From assembly GCA_963712465.1 (NCBI GenBank), contig CAVQHY010000004.1, positions 620,001 to 684,000 of the forward strand: a DNA stretch of 64,000 bases. Direction: 5' to 3'. This DNA is from CAVQHY01 sp963712465. GTDB taxonomy: Bacteria > Actinomycetota > Thermoleophilia > Gaiellales > Gaiellaceae. A program made the position numbers and the translations under genes. Positions 1 through 8,499 of the stretch are shown one piece after another (positions within the stretch are counted from its first letter, which is position 1; every line of letters begins with the position of its first letter). The notes beneath the pieces were generated by a model that was given only the letters and a program-made list of their open reading frames with translations, made no database searches and was not told the DNA's origin.

Positions 1-863
1 AGCCGCACCGGCAGGCCGGCGCGGCTGACCTCCTCGACCAGAGAGTCGAGCCGGTCGAGGCCAGGCTGGGGCGTGAGCTCGACGTCGTCACCGTGGAGGC
101 GCATGGCTGCAAGGAGGCGGCGCATCTCGGCCAGCGCCGTGCGGCCTGTCTGCTCGACGCCCCGGAGGGCATCGCTGTCCTCGGCGAGCTCGGCGGGGAG
201 CTTGTGCCTGACTGCGCCGACCTGGAGCACCATGACGCTGACGGCGTGAGCGACGATGTCGTGGAGCTCGCGTGCGATCCGCGCGCGCTCCTCCGCGACG
301 GCGACGCGCGCCGCGGCTTCGCGCGCCCGCTCCGCTTGGGTCGCGCGAGCCTCCGCCGCCTCGGCCTGCTCGGCCCGCTCGCGCAGCGCGAAGCCGGCGA
401 GCCAGCCGATCCCGAAGAGGAGCGGGATGAAGAAGAGCTCCGCTGGCGAGTGGTTCGGGCCGTTGTAGACGATGATCGCCGCGCCGCAGAACACGATGGC
501 CAGGCCGATCCACGCCTCCACGGCGTTGCGGAGGTTGCCGAGCAGGAACGCGGCAGCCAGGCCGACGGCAGAGATGCTCGCGCTGAATGGGATCAATCGC
601 CCGTCCACGAACGAGAGCGCCGGGCCGAGAATCCAGACGAAGGCGGGTGCAGCGAAGGGGAACCGGCGGCGTCCGAGCAGCGGCAGCACGATGGCGGCGG
701 TCGCCAGGATGGAGAAAAGGAGCGGCGCGGTTGGGGCGTCCGGGTCGTCGCGCCGGAAGGCGACTCCGAGCATGCCGGCGACGGCCGCGACCACGATCAG
801 CGCGTCGAATCCGTGCCTGCGGACGAGCAGCGAGAGATTCCTCACGCCGTGAACGTACTCCAC
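1..863 (-). CDS. Sensor histidine kinase, NarL/DesK type (3' end outside window)
   Basis: Reading the minus strand from a GTG at 863 gives a multi-span membrane sensor followed by a coiled linker rich in Ala, Glu and Arg, then a HisKA_3 dimerisation segment with the phospho-acceptor motif RIARELHDIVAH. This order of an N-terminal membrane block and HisKA_3 is typical of kinases that pair with LuxR/NarL-type response regulators. The ATP-binding domain would lie beyond position 1, so the gene is incomplete here. The start is chosen because an AGGAGG lies upstream and an in-frame TAG precedes it; a second GTG at 845 is possible. It is divergent from the MMPL exporter and may control it, which is an inference from position only. 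Confidence 0.8.
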   Translation of the reverse strand, partial: MEYVHGVRNLSLLVRRHGFDALIVVAAVAGMLGVAFRRDDPDAPTAPLLFSILATAAIVLPLLGRRRFPFAAPAFVWILGPALSFVDGRLIPFSASISAVGLAAAFLLGNLRNAVEAWIGLAIVFCGAAIIVYNGPNHSPAELFFIPLLFGIGWLAGFALRERAEQAEAAEARATQAERAREAAARVAVAEERARIARELHDIVAHAVSVMVLQVGAVRHKLPAELAEDSDALRGVEQTGRTALAEMRRLLAAMRLHGDDVELTPQPGLDRLDSLVEEVSRAGLPVR

Positions 864-876
864 GGCTTCGCCGGCT

Positions 877-898
877 GCCTCCTACCTGAGTAGGAGGC
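877..898. promoter_or_regulatory. 9-bp perfect inverted repeat between divergent genes
   Basis: GCCTCCTAC and GTAGGAGGC are perfectly complementary around a 4-nt CTGA spacer. The site sits just upstream of the histidine kinase start, in the only intergenic space shared with the divergent MMPL gene. It could be an operator for a dimeric regulator. It also contains the kinase gene's AGGAGG, so a translational role is possible. Confidence 0.4.
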
Positions 899-1005
899 CG
901 GATCGTCGGTCGGTACGAGCGCGAATCACGCCTGGCGACGAGGCCGCCTCGCGGCCGCGCTCATACCGTCGGGGCATGGAATCGACCACGAAAGGACGTG
1001 ACGCC

Positions 1006-3228
1006 ATGACCCCCCTCGCCAAGTCTCAGAACCTCGCGGCCCGGATGGGTCGCTGGAGCGCCGACCACTGGAAGACCGCGACGTTCGGCTGGCTCGCGTT
1101 CGTCCTCGTCGCCTTCGCCCTCGGCGGCATGGCCGGCACGAAGTCGATCGACCCGAACACGGCCGGGCCGGGCGAGTCCGGTCGGATGGACAGGATCCTC
1201 GACGCCGGCTTCAAGCGGCCGGCGGGAGAGAGCGTCCTCGTTCAGAGCCGCTCGCTCTCGGCGACCGATCCGGCCTTCACGGCCGCGGTCGAGGACGTCG
1301 TCACGAGGCTCTCGAAGCTCGGGGTCGTTCAGAACGTTCGCTCGCCGCTCGAGCAGGGTAACGCGGGCCAGATCTCCAGGAACGGCAACGCGGCGCTGGT
1401 CGAGTTCGAGATCCGCGGCGCAAAGGACAAGGCGGCAGAGAAGATCGATCCGGTACTCGACCAGGTCGACGCTGCGCAGCAGGCTCACCCGCAGCTCTTC
1501 ATCGGCGAGTTCGGCGATGCCAGCTCGGTCAAGGCGGTCGAGACGGCGTTCGCGGACGACCTGGGGAAGGCCGGTCTCCTGTCCCTCCCGATCACGCTCG
1601 TCATCCTGGTGATCGCGTTCGGGGCTCTCGTGGCTGCCGGCATTCCCCTGGTGCTCGCGCTGACGGCTGTCTTCGCGACCTTCGGCCTCGTGGCCGTGAC
1701 CAGCCAGCTCGTGCCGGCGGCGACTCAGGCGGGCGCGATCGTGCTCCTGATCGGGCTCGCGGTCGGCGTCGACTACTCGCTCTTCTACTTGAGACGCGAG
1801 CGCGAGGAGCGGGCCGCAGGACGCAGTCCCCGGGCCGCGCTCGAGATTGCGTCCGCCACGTCCGGCCGGGCGGTGCTCGTCTCCGGCCTCACCGTCATCA
1901 CCGCCATGGCCGGCATGTTCCTGACCGGCAACAGGATCTTCGCCTCGTTGGGTCTCGCGACGATCACGGTGGTCGCGATCGCGATGCTCGGCTCGCTGAC
2001 CGTGCTCCCCGCCTTGCTCTCCAGGCTCGGGGACAAGGTCGACAGGGCTCGCGTTCCTCTGGTCGGCCGCCGGCGCCGCGAGCAGGGCGAAGGCCGGATC
2101 TGGGGCGCGATCATCGACCGCGTGCTTCGCCGGCCCGTGCTGTCGGTCGTTCTCGCCGGCGGGCTGCTGGTCGCGCTTGCGATTCCTGCGTTCCAGCTCC
2201 ACCTGGTGCAGCCCGGCCCCGACACCTTCCCGCAGTCGCTGCCCGCGGTCCAGACGTACAACCGCATGCAGCAGGCGTTTCCCGGCACGGCCTTGCCGGC
2301 CAACGTGGTCGTCGAGGCTCCGGACGTGAACGCGCCGACCGTGCAGGCGGCGATCCAGAAGCTCGAGCAGCGGGCTCTGGAGAGCGGCCGCATGCACGAG
2401 CCGATCACGGTCGACGTCAACGAGGCCCGGACGGTCGCGAACATCACCATTCCCATCGACGGCAAGGGAACCGACTCGGTCTCGAACGCCTCGCTGGCCG
2501 TTCTCCGCGAGGAGATCGTGCCCAACACCGTTGGTGCACTTCCGGATACCGAGGCCGGCGTCACGGGGCTGACCGCCCAGTGGAAGGACAGCTCCGACGA
2601 CATCACGTCGAAGCTGCCGCTCGTCTTCGGGTTCGTGCTCGTGTTCGCCTTCTCGCTCATGCTCGTCGCCTTCCGGTCGCCCGTGATCGCGGCCAAGGCG
2701 ATCGTGCTCAACCTCCTCTCCGTGGGTGCCGCCTACGGCGTGCTGGTGCTCGTCTTCCAGCACGGCTTCGGCAAGGGCCTCCTCGGCTTCAGCTCGACGG
2801 CCGGGATCGACCCGGTGGTCCCGCTGCTCCTGTTCGTGATCCTGTTCGGGCTCTCGATGGACTACCACGTTTTCCTCCTGAGCCGTATCCGGGAGCTGGT
2901 TCAGCGTGGTGCGTCCACAGACCAGGCGGTCACCGAGGGAATCAAGTCGACCGCGGGCGTCGTCACGAGCGCCGCGATCGTCATGGTCGCCGTCTTCGCG
3001 GTCTTCATTACGCTCTCGATGCTGATGTTCAAGCAGTTCGGCGTCGGGCTCGCGACCGCGATCCTGCTCGACGCGACGATCGTCCGCGGAGTGCTCCTGC
3101 CAGCCTCGATGAAGCTGCTCGGGGACTGGAACTGGTACCTGCCGCCCTGGCTCGAGTGGCTGCCTCGGCTCGACGTCTCCGAGACCGACGCTCCGTCCGA
3201 GACCGAGCCGACCCCCGTCTCCGCCTAA
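1006..3228 (+). CDS. MMPL family RND-type membrane transporter
   Basis: The 740-aa product has the MmpL/RND layout: one N-terminal TM (about residues 20-45), a large extracytoplasmic loop, a block of five TMs including the segment GLAVGVDYSLFYLRRERE, a second extracytoplasmic loop, and a second five-TM block with the equivalent motif GLSMDYHVFLLSRIRE. The repeated Gly-x-x-x-Asp-Tyr motifs are those of proton-driven MMPL exporters of lipids or drugs. The ATG at 1006 is preferred over the in-frame ATG at 976 because GAAAGGA lies 9 nt upstream. It is followed by a strong hairpin and a hydrolase gene on the same strand. The substrate cannot be told from sequence. Confidence 0.93.
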   Translation: MTPLAKSQNLAARMGRWSADHWKTATFGWLAFVLVAFALGGMAGTKSIDPNTAGPGESGRMDRILDAGFKRPAGESVLVQSRSLSATDPAFTAAVEDVVTRLSKLGVVQNVRSPLEQGNAGQISRNGNAALVEFEIRGAKDKAAEKIDPVLDQVDAAQQAHPQLFIGEFGDASSVKAVETAFADDLGKAGLLSLPITLVILVIAFGALVAAGIPLVLALTAVFATFGLVAVTSQLVPAATQAGAIVLLIGLAVGVDYSLFYLRREREERAAGRSPRAALEIASATSGRAVLVSGLTVITAMAGMFLTGNRIFASLGLATITVVAIAMLGSLTVLPALLSRLGDKVDRARVPLVGRRRREQGEGRIWGAIIDRVLRRPVLSVVLAGGLLVALAIPAFQLHLVQPGPDTFPQSLPAVQTYNRMQQAFPGTALPANVVVEAPDVNAPTVQAAIQKLEQRALESGRMHEPITVDVNEARTVANITIPIDGKGTDSVSNASLAVLREEIVPNTVGALPDTEAGVTGLTAQWKDSSDDITSKLPLVFGFVLVFAFSLMLVAFRSPVIAAKAIVLNLLSVGAAYGVLVLVFQHGFGKGLLGFSSTAGIDPVVPLLLFVILFGLSMDYHVFLLSRIRELVQRGASTDQAVTEGIKSTAGVVTSAAIVMVAVFAVFITLSMLMFKQFGVGLATAILLDATIVRGVLLPASMKLLGDWNWYLPPWLEWLPRLDVSETDAPSETEPTPVSA

Positions 3229-3235
3229 GACCGAC

Positions 3236-3268
3236 GGTTACCCCGGGCCTTCGTGGCCCGGGGTAACC
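3236..3268 (+). terminator. 14-bp perfect hairpin between MMPL and hydrolase genes
   Basis: A perfect 14-bp stem closes a TTCGT loop, 7 nt after the MMPL stop codon and just before the ribosome-binding site of the next gene. There is no T tract, so it may act as a partial terminator, an mRNA-stabilising 3' end or a processing site that separates expression of the two genes. Confidence 0.55.
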
Positions 3269-3284
3269 GCGAAAGGAATCCGTC

Positions 3285-5363
3285 ATGACCGTTTCAGCAA
3301 GCGGTTCGAAGAAGACTCACCTCGCCGAGCGGACGCGGGTGTTCACACCCGCACGGATCGTCGCTCTCGCGTTCATCGGGCTGGCGATGCTCGGTCTCGT
3401 GTACCTCCGCTTCGCGCCTGACGCCGACCCGGTCTCCGTGCCCAAGGGCGCCCAGCCCGGCGACCTCATCCTGAAGCCGTGCAGCTACGAAACGGAGAAG
3501 GGCAGCTACGTCGCCGACTGCGGAACCCTGGTCGTGCCCGAGAACCGGGCCGATCCGGACTCGCGGCTGATCGCGCTGCCCGTGACGCGCATCAAGGCCA
3601 GGTCCGACAACCCGGCCGAGCCGGTCTTCCGCCTCGAAGGAGGTCCCGGCAAGACGAACATGGAGTTCGCCAACGCCAGCCGTTTCGCCGACGACCACGA
3701 CGTCGTGCTGGTCGGCTACCGGGGCGTGGACGGCTCGGTCCGGCTCGACTGCCCGGAGGTCGTCTCCGCGCTCAAGCACTCGACCGACCTCCTCGGCGAG
3801 AAGTCGTTCCGCGCGTACGGCGACGGTTTCAGGGCCTGCGCCGACCGGCTGACGGACGGCGGCGTCGATCTGGCCGGCTACGGCCTCCCGCAGCAGGTCG
3901 ACGACCTCGAGACCGCGCGCAAGGCGCTCGGCTACGAGCGCATCGACCTCCTGAGCGAGAGCGCCGGGACGCGGACGGCGATGATCTACTCCTGGCGCTA
4001 CCCGCAGAGCATCCACCGGTCGGTGATGGTCGCCGTGAACCCGCCGGGGCACTTCCTCTGGGACGGGAAGACGACCGACGAGCAGATCGCACGCTACTCC
4101 GAGCTCTGTTCGCAGGACGAGAGCTGCAGTGCGCGGACGGACGACCTCGCTGCGTCAATGCGGCAGACGGTCGCCGACATGCCCGACCGCTGGTTCTTCC
4201 TGCCGATCAAGGACGGCAACGCGCGGGTCGCCTCCTTCTACGGGCTCGTGGAGTCGACCTCTGAGGCCGCGCCGATCTCCGCTCCGATGACGCTGGGCTC
4301 GTGGCTCGCGGCCGCCGACGGAGATGCGAGCGGCTTCTGGCTCCAGTCGCTCGTGGCCGACCTCGCGTTCCCCGAGTCGTTCGTCTGGGGGCAGATGGCC
4401 GCCGCGGGAAGGCTCGACGCTCAGGCGGCGACCGACTCCTTCTCCTCCGGCAGCCGGACGCCCGATTCGAATCTGGGCGACGCGGCGACGACGTTCCTCT
4501 GGGGCAACGGCCGGCTGGCCGACTCCTGGCCGGCGGCACCGGACGAGAACGAGTACAGCCGCGTGCGGGACTCGAACGTTGAGACCCTCCTCATCGGCGG
4601 GAAGCTCGACTTCGCGACGCCGCCGCAGGGGGCGACGGAGGAGCTCCTCCCGCACCTGCCGAACGGCCAGCAGGTCGTGCTGCCCGGGTTCGGGCACTCG
4701 ACCAGCTTCTGGACGGAGCAGCCGGAAGCCGGCACTCACCTGATCAACACCTACCTCGCCACCGGCAACGTCGACGACTCGCTCTACGAGCCGCAGGCCG
4801 TCGACTTCACGCCCCAGGTCACGCAGACGGCGCTCGCCAAGGGCATCACCGGCGCCATGGTCGGCCTGGCGCTCCTCGCGGTGCTTTCGCTGCTGTGGAT
4901 GGGTCGCCGGGTGCACAAGCGGGGACACCTCGGACGCAAGGCCGGCTCGGTGCTGCGGTCCGTGTACCCGATCGCGCTCGGCCTGGGCGGCTGGTTCCTC
5001 GGTGTCCTGATCGTCATCACGACGATGCCCGGCGTCCCCCTCGACGACGAGCTGCTCGCGGTCCTCTCCGTGGGCCTGCCGATTGGGCTGGGTATCTACC
5101 TTGCGTGGGTGAATCGCGATTGGTCCGCCAAGACCAAGACGACGGGATTCGCGGCGGCAGTGGGCGGCGGCCTGGTCGGCGGCTGGCTCGGGTTCAACGC
5201 AACCGAAGGGCTGTTCGCCCTCGTCACCACGATCGCCGGAGCGACCGTCGGCGCCAACCTGATCCTGCTCGTCCTCGACATCGCATGGGATCGGCAGGTT
5301 CGCGATCGCTACGTCGAAACCAACGCCAAAGACACCCTGGAGGCACGCCCCTCGGCCGTTTGA
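3285..5363 (+). CDS. Membrane-anchored alpha/beta hydrolase, tripeptidyl aminopeptidase-like
   Basis: The product is 692 aa with GAAAGGA 7 nt before the ATG. A single TM near residues 22-40 is followed by an extracytoplasmic hydrolase domain. Family hallmarks are the oxyanion segment LEGGPG, a nucleophile elbow LLSESAGTRTA (Ser-x-Ser-x-Gly in place of Gly-x-Ser-x-Gly), the acid in GGKLDFATPP and the histidine in PGFGHSTSFW near the C-terminal TAP-like region. Unusually, about 170 residues follow with four or five hydrophobic segments, so the catalytic domain is bracketed by membrane. It is probably an exported peptidase or esterase co-expressed with the MMPL exporter. The substrate is unknown. 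Confidence 0.85.
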   Translation: MTVSASGSKKTHLAERTRVFTPARIVALAFIGLAMLGLVYLRFAPDADPVSVPKGAQPGDLILKPCSYETEKGSYVADCGTLVVPENRADPDSRLIALPVTRIKARSDNPAEPVFRLEGGPGKTNMEFANASRFADDHDVVLVGYRGVDGSVRLDCPEVVSALKHSTDLLGEKSFRAYGDGFRACADRLTDGGVDLAGYGLPQQVDDLETARKALGYERIDLLSESAGTRTAMIYSWRYPQSIHRSVMVAVNPPGHFLWDGKTTDEQIARYSELCSQDESCSARTDDLAASMRQTVADMPDRWFFLPIKDGNARVASFYGLVESTSEAAPISAPMTLGSWLAAADGDASGFWLQSLVADLAFPESFVWGQMAAAGRLDAQAATDSFSSGSRTPDSNLGDAATTFLWGNGRLADSWPAAPDENEYSRVRDSNVETLLIGGKLDFATPPQGATEELLPHLPNGQQVVLPGFGHSTSFWTEQPEAGTHLINTYLATGNVDDSLYEPQAVDFTPQVTQTALAKGITGAMVGLALLAVLSLLWMGRRVHKRGHLGRKAGSVLRSVYPIALGLGGWFLGVLIVITTMPGVPLDDELLAVLSVGLPIGLGIYLAWVNRDWSAKTKTTGFAAAVGGGLVGGWLGFNATEGLFALVTTIAGATVGANLILLVLDIAWDRQVRDRYVETNAKDTLEARPSAV

Positions 5364-5435
5364 TGGGCACACGCAGCGGGCGAGGCCCGGCCGAGCGTCG
5401 CCCGATGCAACGCCTGCTCCGCCCATGATCGCCTC

Positions 5436-5473
5436 GTCAAGTCCTGCGGCCCTTCGTGTCCGCAGGACTTGAC
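5436..5473 (+). terminator. 14-bp perfect hairpin downstream of the hydrolase
   Basis: A perfect 14-bp stem (arms 5436-5449 and 5460-5473) with a 10-nt loop lies 72 nt after the hydrolase stop. It has no T tract. It probably ends or protects the MMPL-hydrolase transcript. The rest of 5364-5652 shows no gene I can support. Confidence 0.5.
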
Positions 5474-5652
5474 GTCTCGTGTCGGCTAGTTGAGGGCGCG
5501 AACTCGGATCGAACGTGCTCACGATGCCTCAGCCCGCCACTGGAGGCTTCGTCGGGAAGGCTGGCGGCTCTACAGGGCCACTTTCAGTGTCTCACCGACC
5601 TCGTCCCCGCCGGTCGGTTTTCGGCGAACGGAATGTTCCAGGCCATCGGTGG

Positions 5653-5823
5653 ATGGCCCGTGAAGACGAACTCCTCCGGCGTGCGCCGGTTGCTACACCA
5701 CATCATCTGCCGAAGGCCGGAAGCGACTGGCGGGCGCTCCGGCTGGCGCACGGCTACGGGGTCGGTCAGCTCGCCCGGCGCGCCGGGGTAGACCGCGCAA
5801 CGCTCTGGTCACCCCGGCGGTGA
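5653..5823 (+). CDS. 56-aa HTH-like small protein, translationally coupled
   Basis: A short frame ends with the segment LRLAHGYGVGQLARRAGVDR, which looks like the first helices of an XRE-type helix-turn-helix. It stops right after that segment, so only about half of a normal HTH domain remains. Its TGA overlaps the GTG of the next gene (GTGA), as in coupled pairs. Its middle part contains the 43-nt direct repeat described separately. There is no clear ribosome-binding site. It may be a genuine small regulator or the remnant of a larger one. Confidence 0.35.
   Translation: MAREDELLRRAPVATPHHLPKAGSDWRALRLAHGYGVGQLARRAGVDRATLWSPRR
5685..5727 (+). repeat. 43-nt direct repeat, copy 1
   Basis: It matches 12087-12129 at 41 of 43 positions in the same orientation. 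In the frame that reads PVATPHHLPKAGSD both differences are synonymous (GCT/GCG and CAT/CAC). The pair brackets about 6.4 kb of accessory genes. Confidence 0.85.
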
Positions 5824-6281
5824 GGAACGCTACGAAGGAAGCGCCGATCGCAGCGTTCGTGGTTAGCGGCAACACCGACGGGTCGCTGAAGCTCACGCAG
5901 TCAAGGGTCGTGACCGCAAGCAGTCTCGCATCCGCCCTGATCCGCGTCTCCGTCTTCTTGACGGTAGGGCTGATCGGCCTATTTTCGGCGCTGAAAGGCG
6001 CGAAAGGCGGGGGCCACGCCGTCCACGTACACGAGGCTCACGTCGGATCGGATGAGCAAGCAGCCCACGCGATCCTCGCTCAGGCTGGACCGGACGCAGC
6101 CGTCGGGCTCGTTTCTTGCAACGATCGTGAAACGCGACACACGGTCGCCGCGCGAGCGGCCGACCGGGCAAGCCACAGCTGGGACGGCTCGCGCACGGAA
6201 TTCCTCGCCGGCCTCGACCCGGGGAGCAAGCACGACTGGGTGCGCGCTGCGCTCGGCGAGCCCTCCAGCACGAACCGCTAA
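5820..6281 (+). CDS. DUF1269-like membrane-associated stress protein
   Basis: The 153-aa product begins at a GTG overlapping the stop of the preceding HTH-like frame. It has a short strand-like segment (PIAAFVVSGNTDGSLKLTQS), one hydrophobic helix (about residues 36-58, TVGLIGLFSALKG), and a second strand-like part (DAAVGLVSCND). This pattern of strand, helix hairpin and strand resembles DUF1269 proteins such as the clearer member at 7452-7976, but without that protein's N-terminal repeat. It may be shortened at the N-terminus. It lies upstream of a K+ channel gene. The function is unknown; a stress or envelope role is only inferred. Confidence 0.55.
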   Translation: MRNATKEAPIAAFVVSGNTDGSLKLTQSRVVTASSLASALIRVSVFLTVGLIGLFSALKGAKGGGHAVHVHEAHVGSDEQAAHAILAQAGPDAAVGLVSCNDRETRHTVAARAADRASHSWDGSRTEFLAGLDPGSKHDWVRAALGEPSSTNR

Positions 6282-6364
6282 ATCGTCGACGGGACGCATT
6301 CGCTCCCCTTCGCTCGACGAACGCCTTCGAAGGACCTGCCCCGAGGAACGCGAACTCGACTGCG

Positions 6365-6817
6365 ATGGCATCGGAGACGCGAGGCGAGCGTCAACTCGAC
6401 CGTCAGCTGGCACGCGCCACGACCCCCCGAGGGGCCGCGATCGTCATCGCCGTCATCACGACCTCGATCACGATCGGCGCGGGCCTGCTGATGACGGTCG
6501 TCGACCGCACGAACTTCCCATCGCTCGGCGGCGGTCTCTGGTGGGCCGTCGAGACCGTCACGACCGTAGGCTACGGCGACCACGTCCCCAACACGGTGGC
6601 CGGTCAGATCGTGGCAGCGCTCGTGATGCTGCTAGGAATCGGCTTCATCACGGTGATCACCGCGTCGATCACGAGCACGTTCGTGGAACAGTCACGCCAA
6701 CAAAGACAGCGCGGCGGGCACGACTCCGTAGCGACTGCCGAGCAACTGGAGAGATTCGAGCATAGGGTCGAGGCTCGCCTCGAGCGGATCGAAGCCACGC
6801 TGAGCACACGCGACTAA
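6365..6817 (+). CDS. Two-TM potassium channel family protein
   Basis: The 150-aa product has TM1 (about 22-45), a pore helix, the K+ selectivity filter TVGYGD (about residue 70), TM2 and a charged C-terminal coiled tail (LERFEHRVEARLERIEATL). This is the KcsA/Ion_trans_2 layout without a ligand-binding RCK domain, so a tetrameric K+-selective channel in the cytoplasmic membrane is expected. It is followed by a short GC hairpin and a convergent pseudogene. A similar channel is encoded at 21999-22436. Confidence 0.9.
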   Translation: MASETRGERQLDRQLARATTPRGAAIVIAVITTSITIGAGLLMTVVDRTNFPSLGGGLWWAVETVTTVGYGDHVPNTVAGQIVAALVMLLGIGFITVITASITSTFVEQSRQQRQRGGHDSVATAEQLERFEHRVEARLERIEATLSTRD

Positions 6818-6819
6818 CA

Positions 6820-6834
6820 GCGGCCGCGGGCCGC
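6820..6834 (+). terminator. Short GC hairpin after the K+ channel gene
   Basis: GCGGCC and GGCCGC pair across a GCG loop 2 nt after the channel stop codon. There is no T tract, so this is a weak candidate. Confidence 0.3.
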
Positions 6835-6888
6835 ATCGGGGCCGACGCAGGCGTCTTGGTGTACGTCAGCGACGCTCGAGCAGGCCGA

Positions 6889-7311
6889 TCAGCTCCTGGC
6901 CGGCTTCGAGGGCGGGCCGGTCCCCCGCGGTGAGGATGCGCAGCTGCTTCCCGGGGGTGTGTACGAACATCGGGATCCCGTCCGGCCCCACACGGGCGCC
7001 GAGGTCCGCTTCTCTGTCGCCGAAGCGGGCACGACGTCGATCTCGTTGAAGGAGAAGGGCGATGCGGCCATCCGGCCGAACCGGATCGGCACCAGGCTGG
7101 CGATGCGGACGTCGTCCTGGCTCTGCAGCAGGGCGACGGGATCCGGTCGGTCGGGAGCCGGCCCGTACTCGGCGTGCGAGGCAAGGGGCACCTCCTGCCG
7201 CATGGCCTTACCCTGCTTTCGCCGCTCGCGGCTGTTCTCGTGCGCCGAGCGCCTCGACTGCTCGAGCAGGGACGTGGCGCGAGGCAACACCCTCTGGAGG
7301 CCGTGGGCCAT
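6889..7311 (-). pseudogene. DUF2252 family protein, N-terminal remnant
   Basis: From the ATG at 7311 the frame reads a typical DUF2252 N-terminus: an Arg-rich helix, then MRQEVPLASHAEY, PDRPDPVALLQSQ and LVPIRFGRMAASPFSF. The family normally continues with YRGAA and some 350 more residues. Here homology stops at about position 7048, and unrelated sequence runs to a TGA at 6889. In another frame the same DNA (to 6866) reads a coherent-looking tail, GPDGIPMFVHTPGKQLRIL, whose origin I do not recognise. The matching C-terminal part of a DUF2252 protein lies at 11631-12017. Confidence 0.75.
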
Positions 7312-7451
7312 CTTCTCGTGCTTGGGAGTGCCGGTTTTAACGGCCACGATCCGTGGGCACGTTGTCTGCAACTCTGTGAACGGGCCAGCGCCGTCCGCCT
7401 CCACGACATCGGGAAACGGCGCTGGCCGACCAGCTATCGAAGATTTCGTGG

Positions 7452-7976
7452 CTAGGCTGTCGTAGCCGGCTGGTTCTTGGTCGCAGCAGTCTTGACCTGG
7501 TCTGCGCTGTCCGAGTCGACCTTCTCCTTCGTGACGTTGCTCGCGTTGGAGAGTGCCTTGTCGATGTCGTCCGCCCACTGCTCCTCGAAGAACGCCACGA
7601 TGCCCGAACTGTTGAGCGGCAGCGTCTCCTCCACGTCTGCCTTGATCTCCTCCTTCTGGCCGTGCGACACCAGGGCGCCGGCGCCCGCCCCGATACCCGC
7701 GCCGACCGCCGCGCTGGCAAGCAGGGCGGGCGGGAAGATCAGTCCGACGACCGCGCCTCCGACCAAGCCCCAGGTGGCACCCTTGCGGGTCTCGTGGAAG
7801 TCGTCGTCGACGTGGATCTTCCCATCGGAGCGGCGGCTGACGAGGACGAGCCCGTCGACCTTGATCACATCGTCCTTGGCGAGTTGCTTGATCGTGTCCC
7901 AGTCGCCTCGGGCGGCGTCCGGGTCGGCATAGGCCGCGATGTAGAGATCGACCGGCTTGTCGGTAGTAGATGCCAT
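7452..7976 (-). CDS. DUF1269 (general stress-type) membrane protein
   Basis: The 174-aa product starts at an ATG with GAGGAG 5 nt upstream. It has the DUF1269 pattern: a ferredoxin-like first half (VDLYIAAYADPDAARGDWD, then GLVLVSRRSDGKIHVDDDF), a glycine-rich hydrophobic hairpin (about 80-112, GGAVVGLIFPPALLASAAVG), and a second acidic segment (GIVAFFEEQW). The family is widespread in actinobacteria and often linked to general stress, but its biochemical role is not established. It faces the CPA1 antiporter gene and shares orientation with the small gene at 8106. Confidence 0.85.
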   Translation of the reverse strand: MASTTDKPVDLYIAAYADPDAARGDWDTIKQLAKDDVIKVDGLVLVSRRSDGKIHVDDDFHETRKGATWGLVGGAVVGLIFPPALLASAAVGAGIGAGAGALVSHGQKEEIKADVEETLPLNSSGIVAFFEEQWADDIDKALSNASNVTKEKVDSDSADQVKTAATKNQPATTA

Positions 7977-8105
7977 GGGGTCTCCTCTCATTTGCGACCG
8001 GCACACGACCGGCCGCATGGGCCCGGACTCGGAGGCGTACCCTATCAGGGGCCAATCGTCATCCATGGATGAGCGGGACACCCATTTGTGGCGGCGGTGT
8101 ACGGA

Positions 8106-8297
8106 CTACCCGTCGAGAAGCTCGTCGATCGCCGCGTCCACGGCTTCGTGGAGGGGCTGGGTCGTGTAGCCAACGAGCTGCACGTTCGATTGCGCCTGGA
8201 GCACCTCCACGAGGTTCTCGAGGGCGTCCTCGTCCTCGTCCTCGACCTCGACGAGGTGCTCGGACCGCCAGGTCGCGATGACGTGTACCTGCCTCAT
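8106..8297 (-). CDS. 63-aa small acidic hypothetical protein
   Basis: The frame has a strong AAGGAGG 4 nt before its ATG, which supports it as real. The product begins MRQVHVIATWRSEHLVEVED and is acidic, with a predicted strand-helix-strand pattern and no membrane segment or cysteine. I do not recognise a family. It lies upstream of the DUF1269 gene on the same strand, 129 nt away. Confidence 0.65.
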   Translation of the reverse strand: MRQVHVIATWRSEHLVEVEDEDEDALENLVEVLQAQSNVQLVGYTTQPLHEAVDAAIDELLDG

Positions 8298-8487
8298 AGC
8301 GCCTCCTTCCGACCCGTATCGGCGTCTGCGGGCGCTCGGTAAAGGTGAAATCGGGTCCGATCTAAGGGGTGAGGCGGTTGCCGTGGTCTCTCCGTGGGGC
8401 CGAGGCGACGTCGCCGGGCGCGTCTTCCCGACGAGCAATGCGCTCATCCTCCGAGATCGGCGCGGAGGCATCGTGAGGGGGAGGTCG

Positions 8488-8493
8488 TAGGAT
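8488..8493 (+). promoter_or_regulatory. -10 hexamer TAGGAT, leaderless-type, for the CPA1 antiporter
   Basis: TAGGAT ends 6 nt before the GTG at 8500, which would place the transcription start at or next to the start codon. No -35 box is evident. The same spacing is seen before pheA (19865) and the AAA+ gene (54125). Confidence 0.45.
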
Positions 8494-8499
8494 CCCGAC

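Noticed and set aside
976..1005. Upstream ATG of the MMPL gene
   Set aside because: The ATG at 1006 has a good GAAAGGA at 9 nt and fits homologue lengths; the upstream one has no ribosome-binding site.
961..2868. Long minus-strand open frame opposite the MMPL gene
   Set aside because: It is a high-GC antisense shadow. The composition is Arg/Glu/Asp/Gly-rich without any domain, while the plus strand has a clear transporter.
6959..7465. Plus-strand frame of 168 codons over the DUF2252 N-terminal remnant
   Set aside because: The minus strand has recognisable DUF2252 homology; the plus frame looks like random Ser/Arg/Cys-rich sequence.
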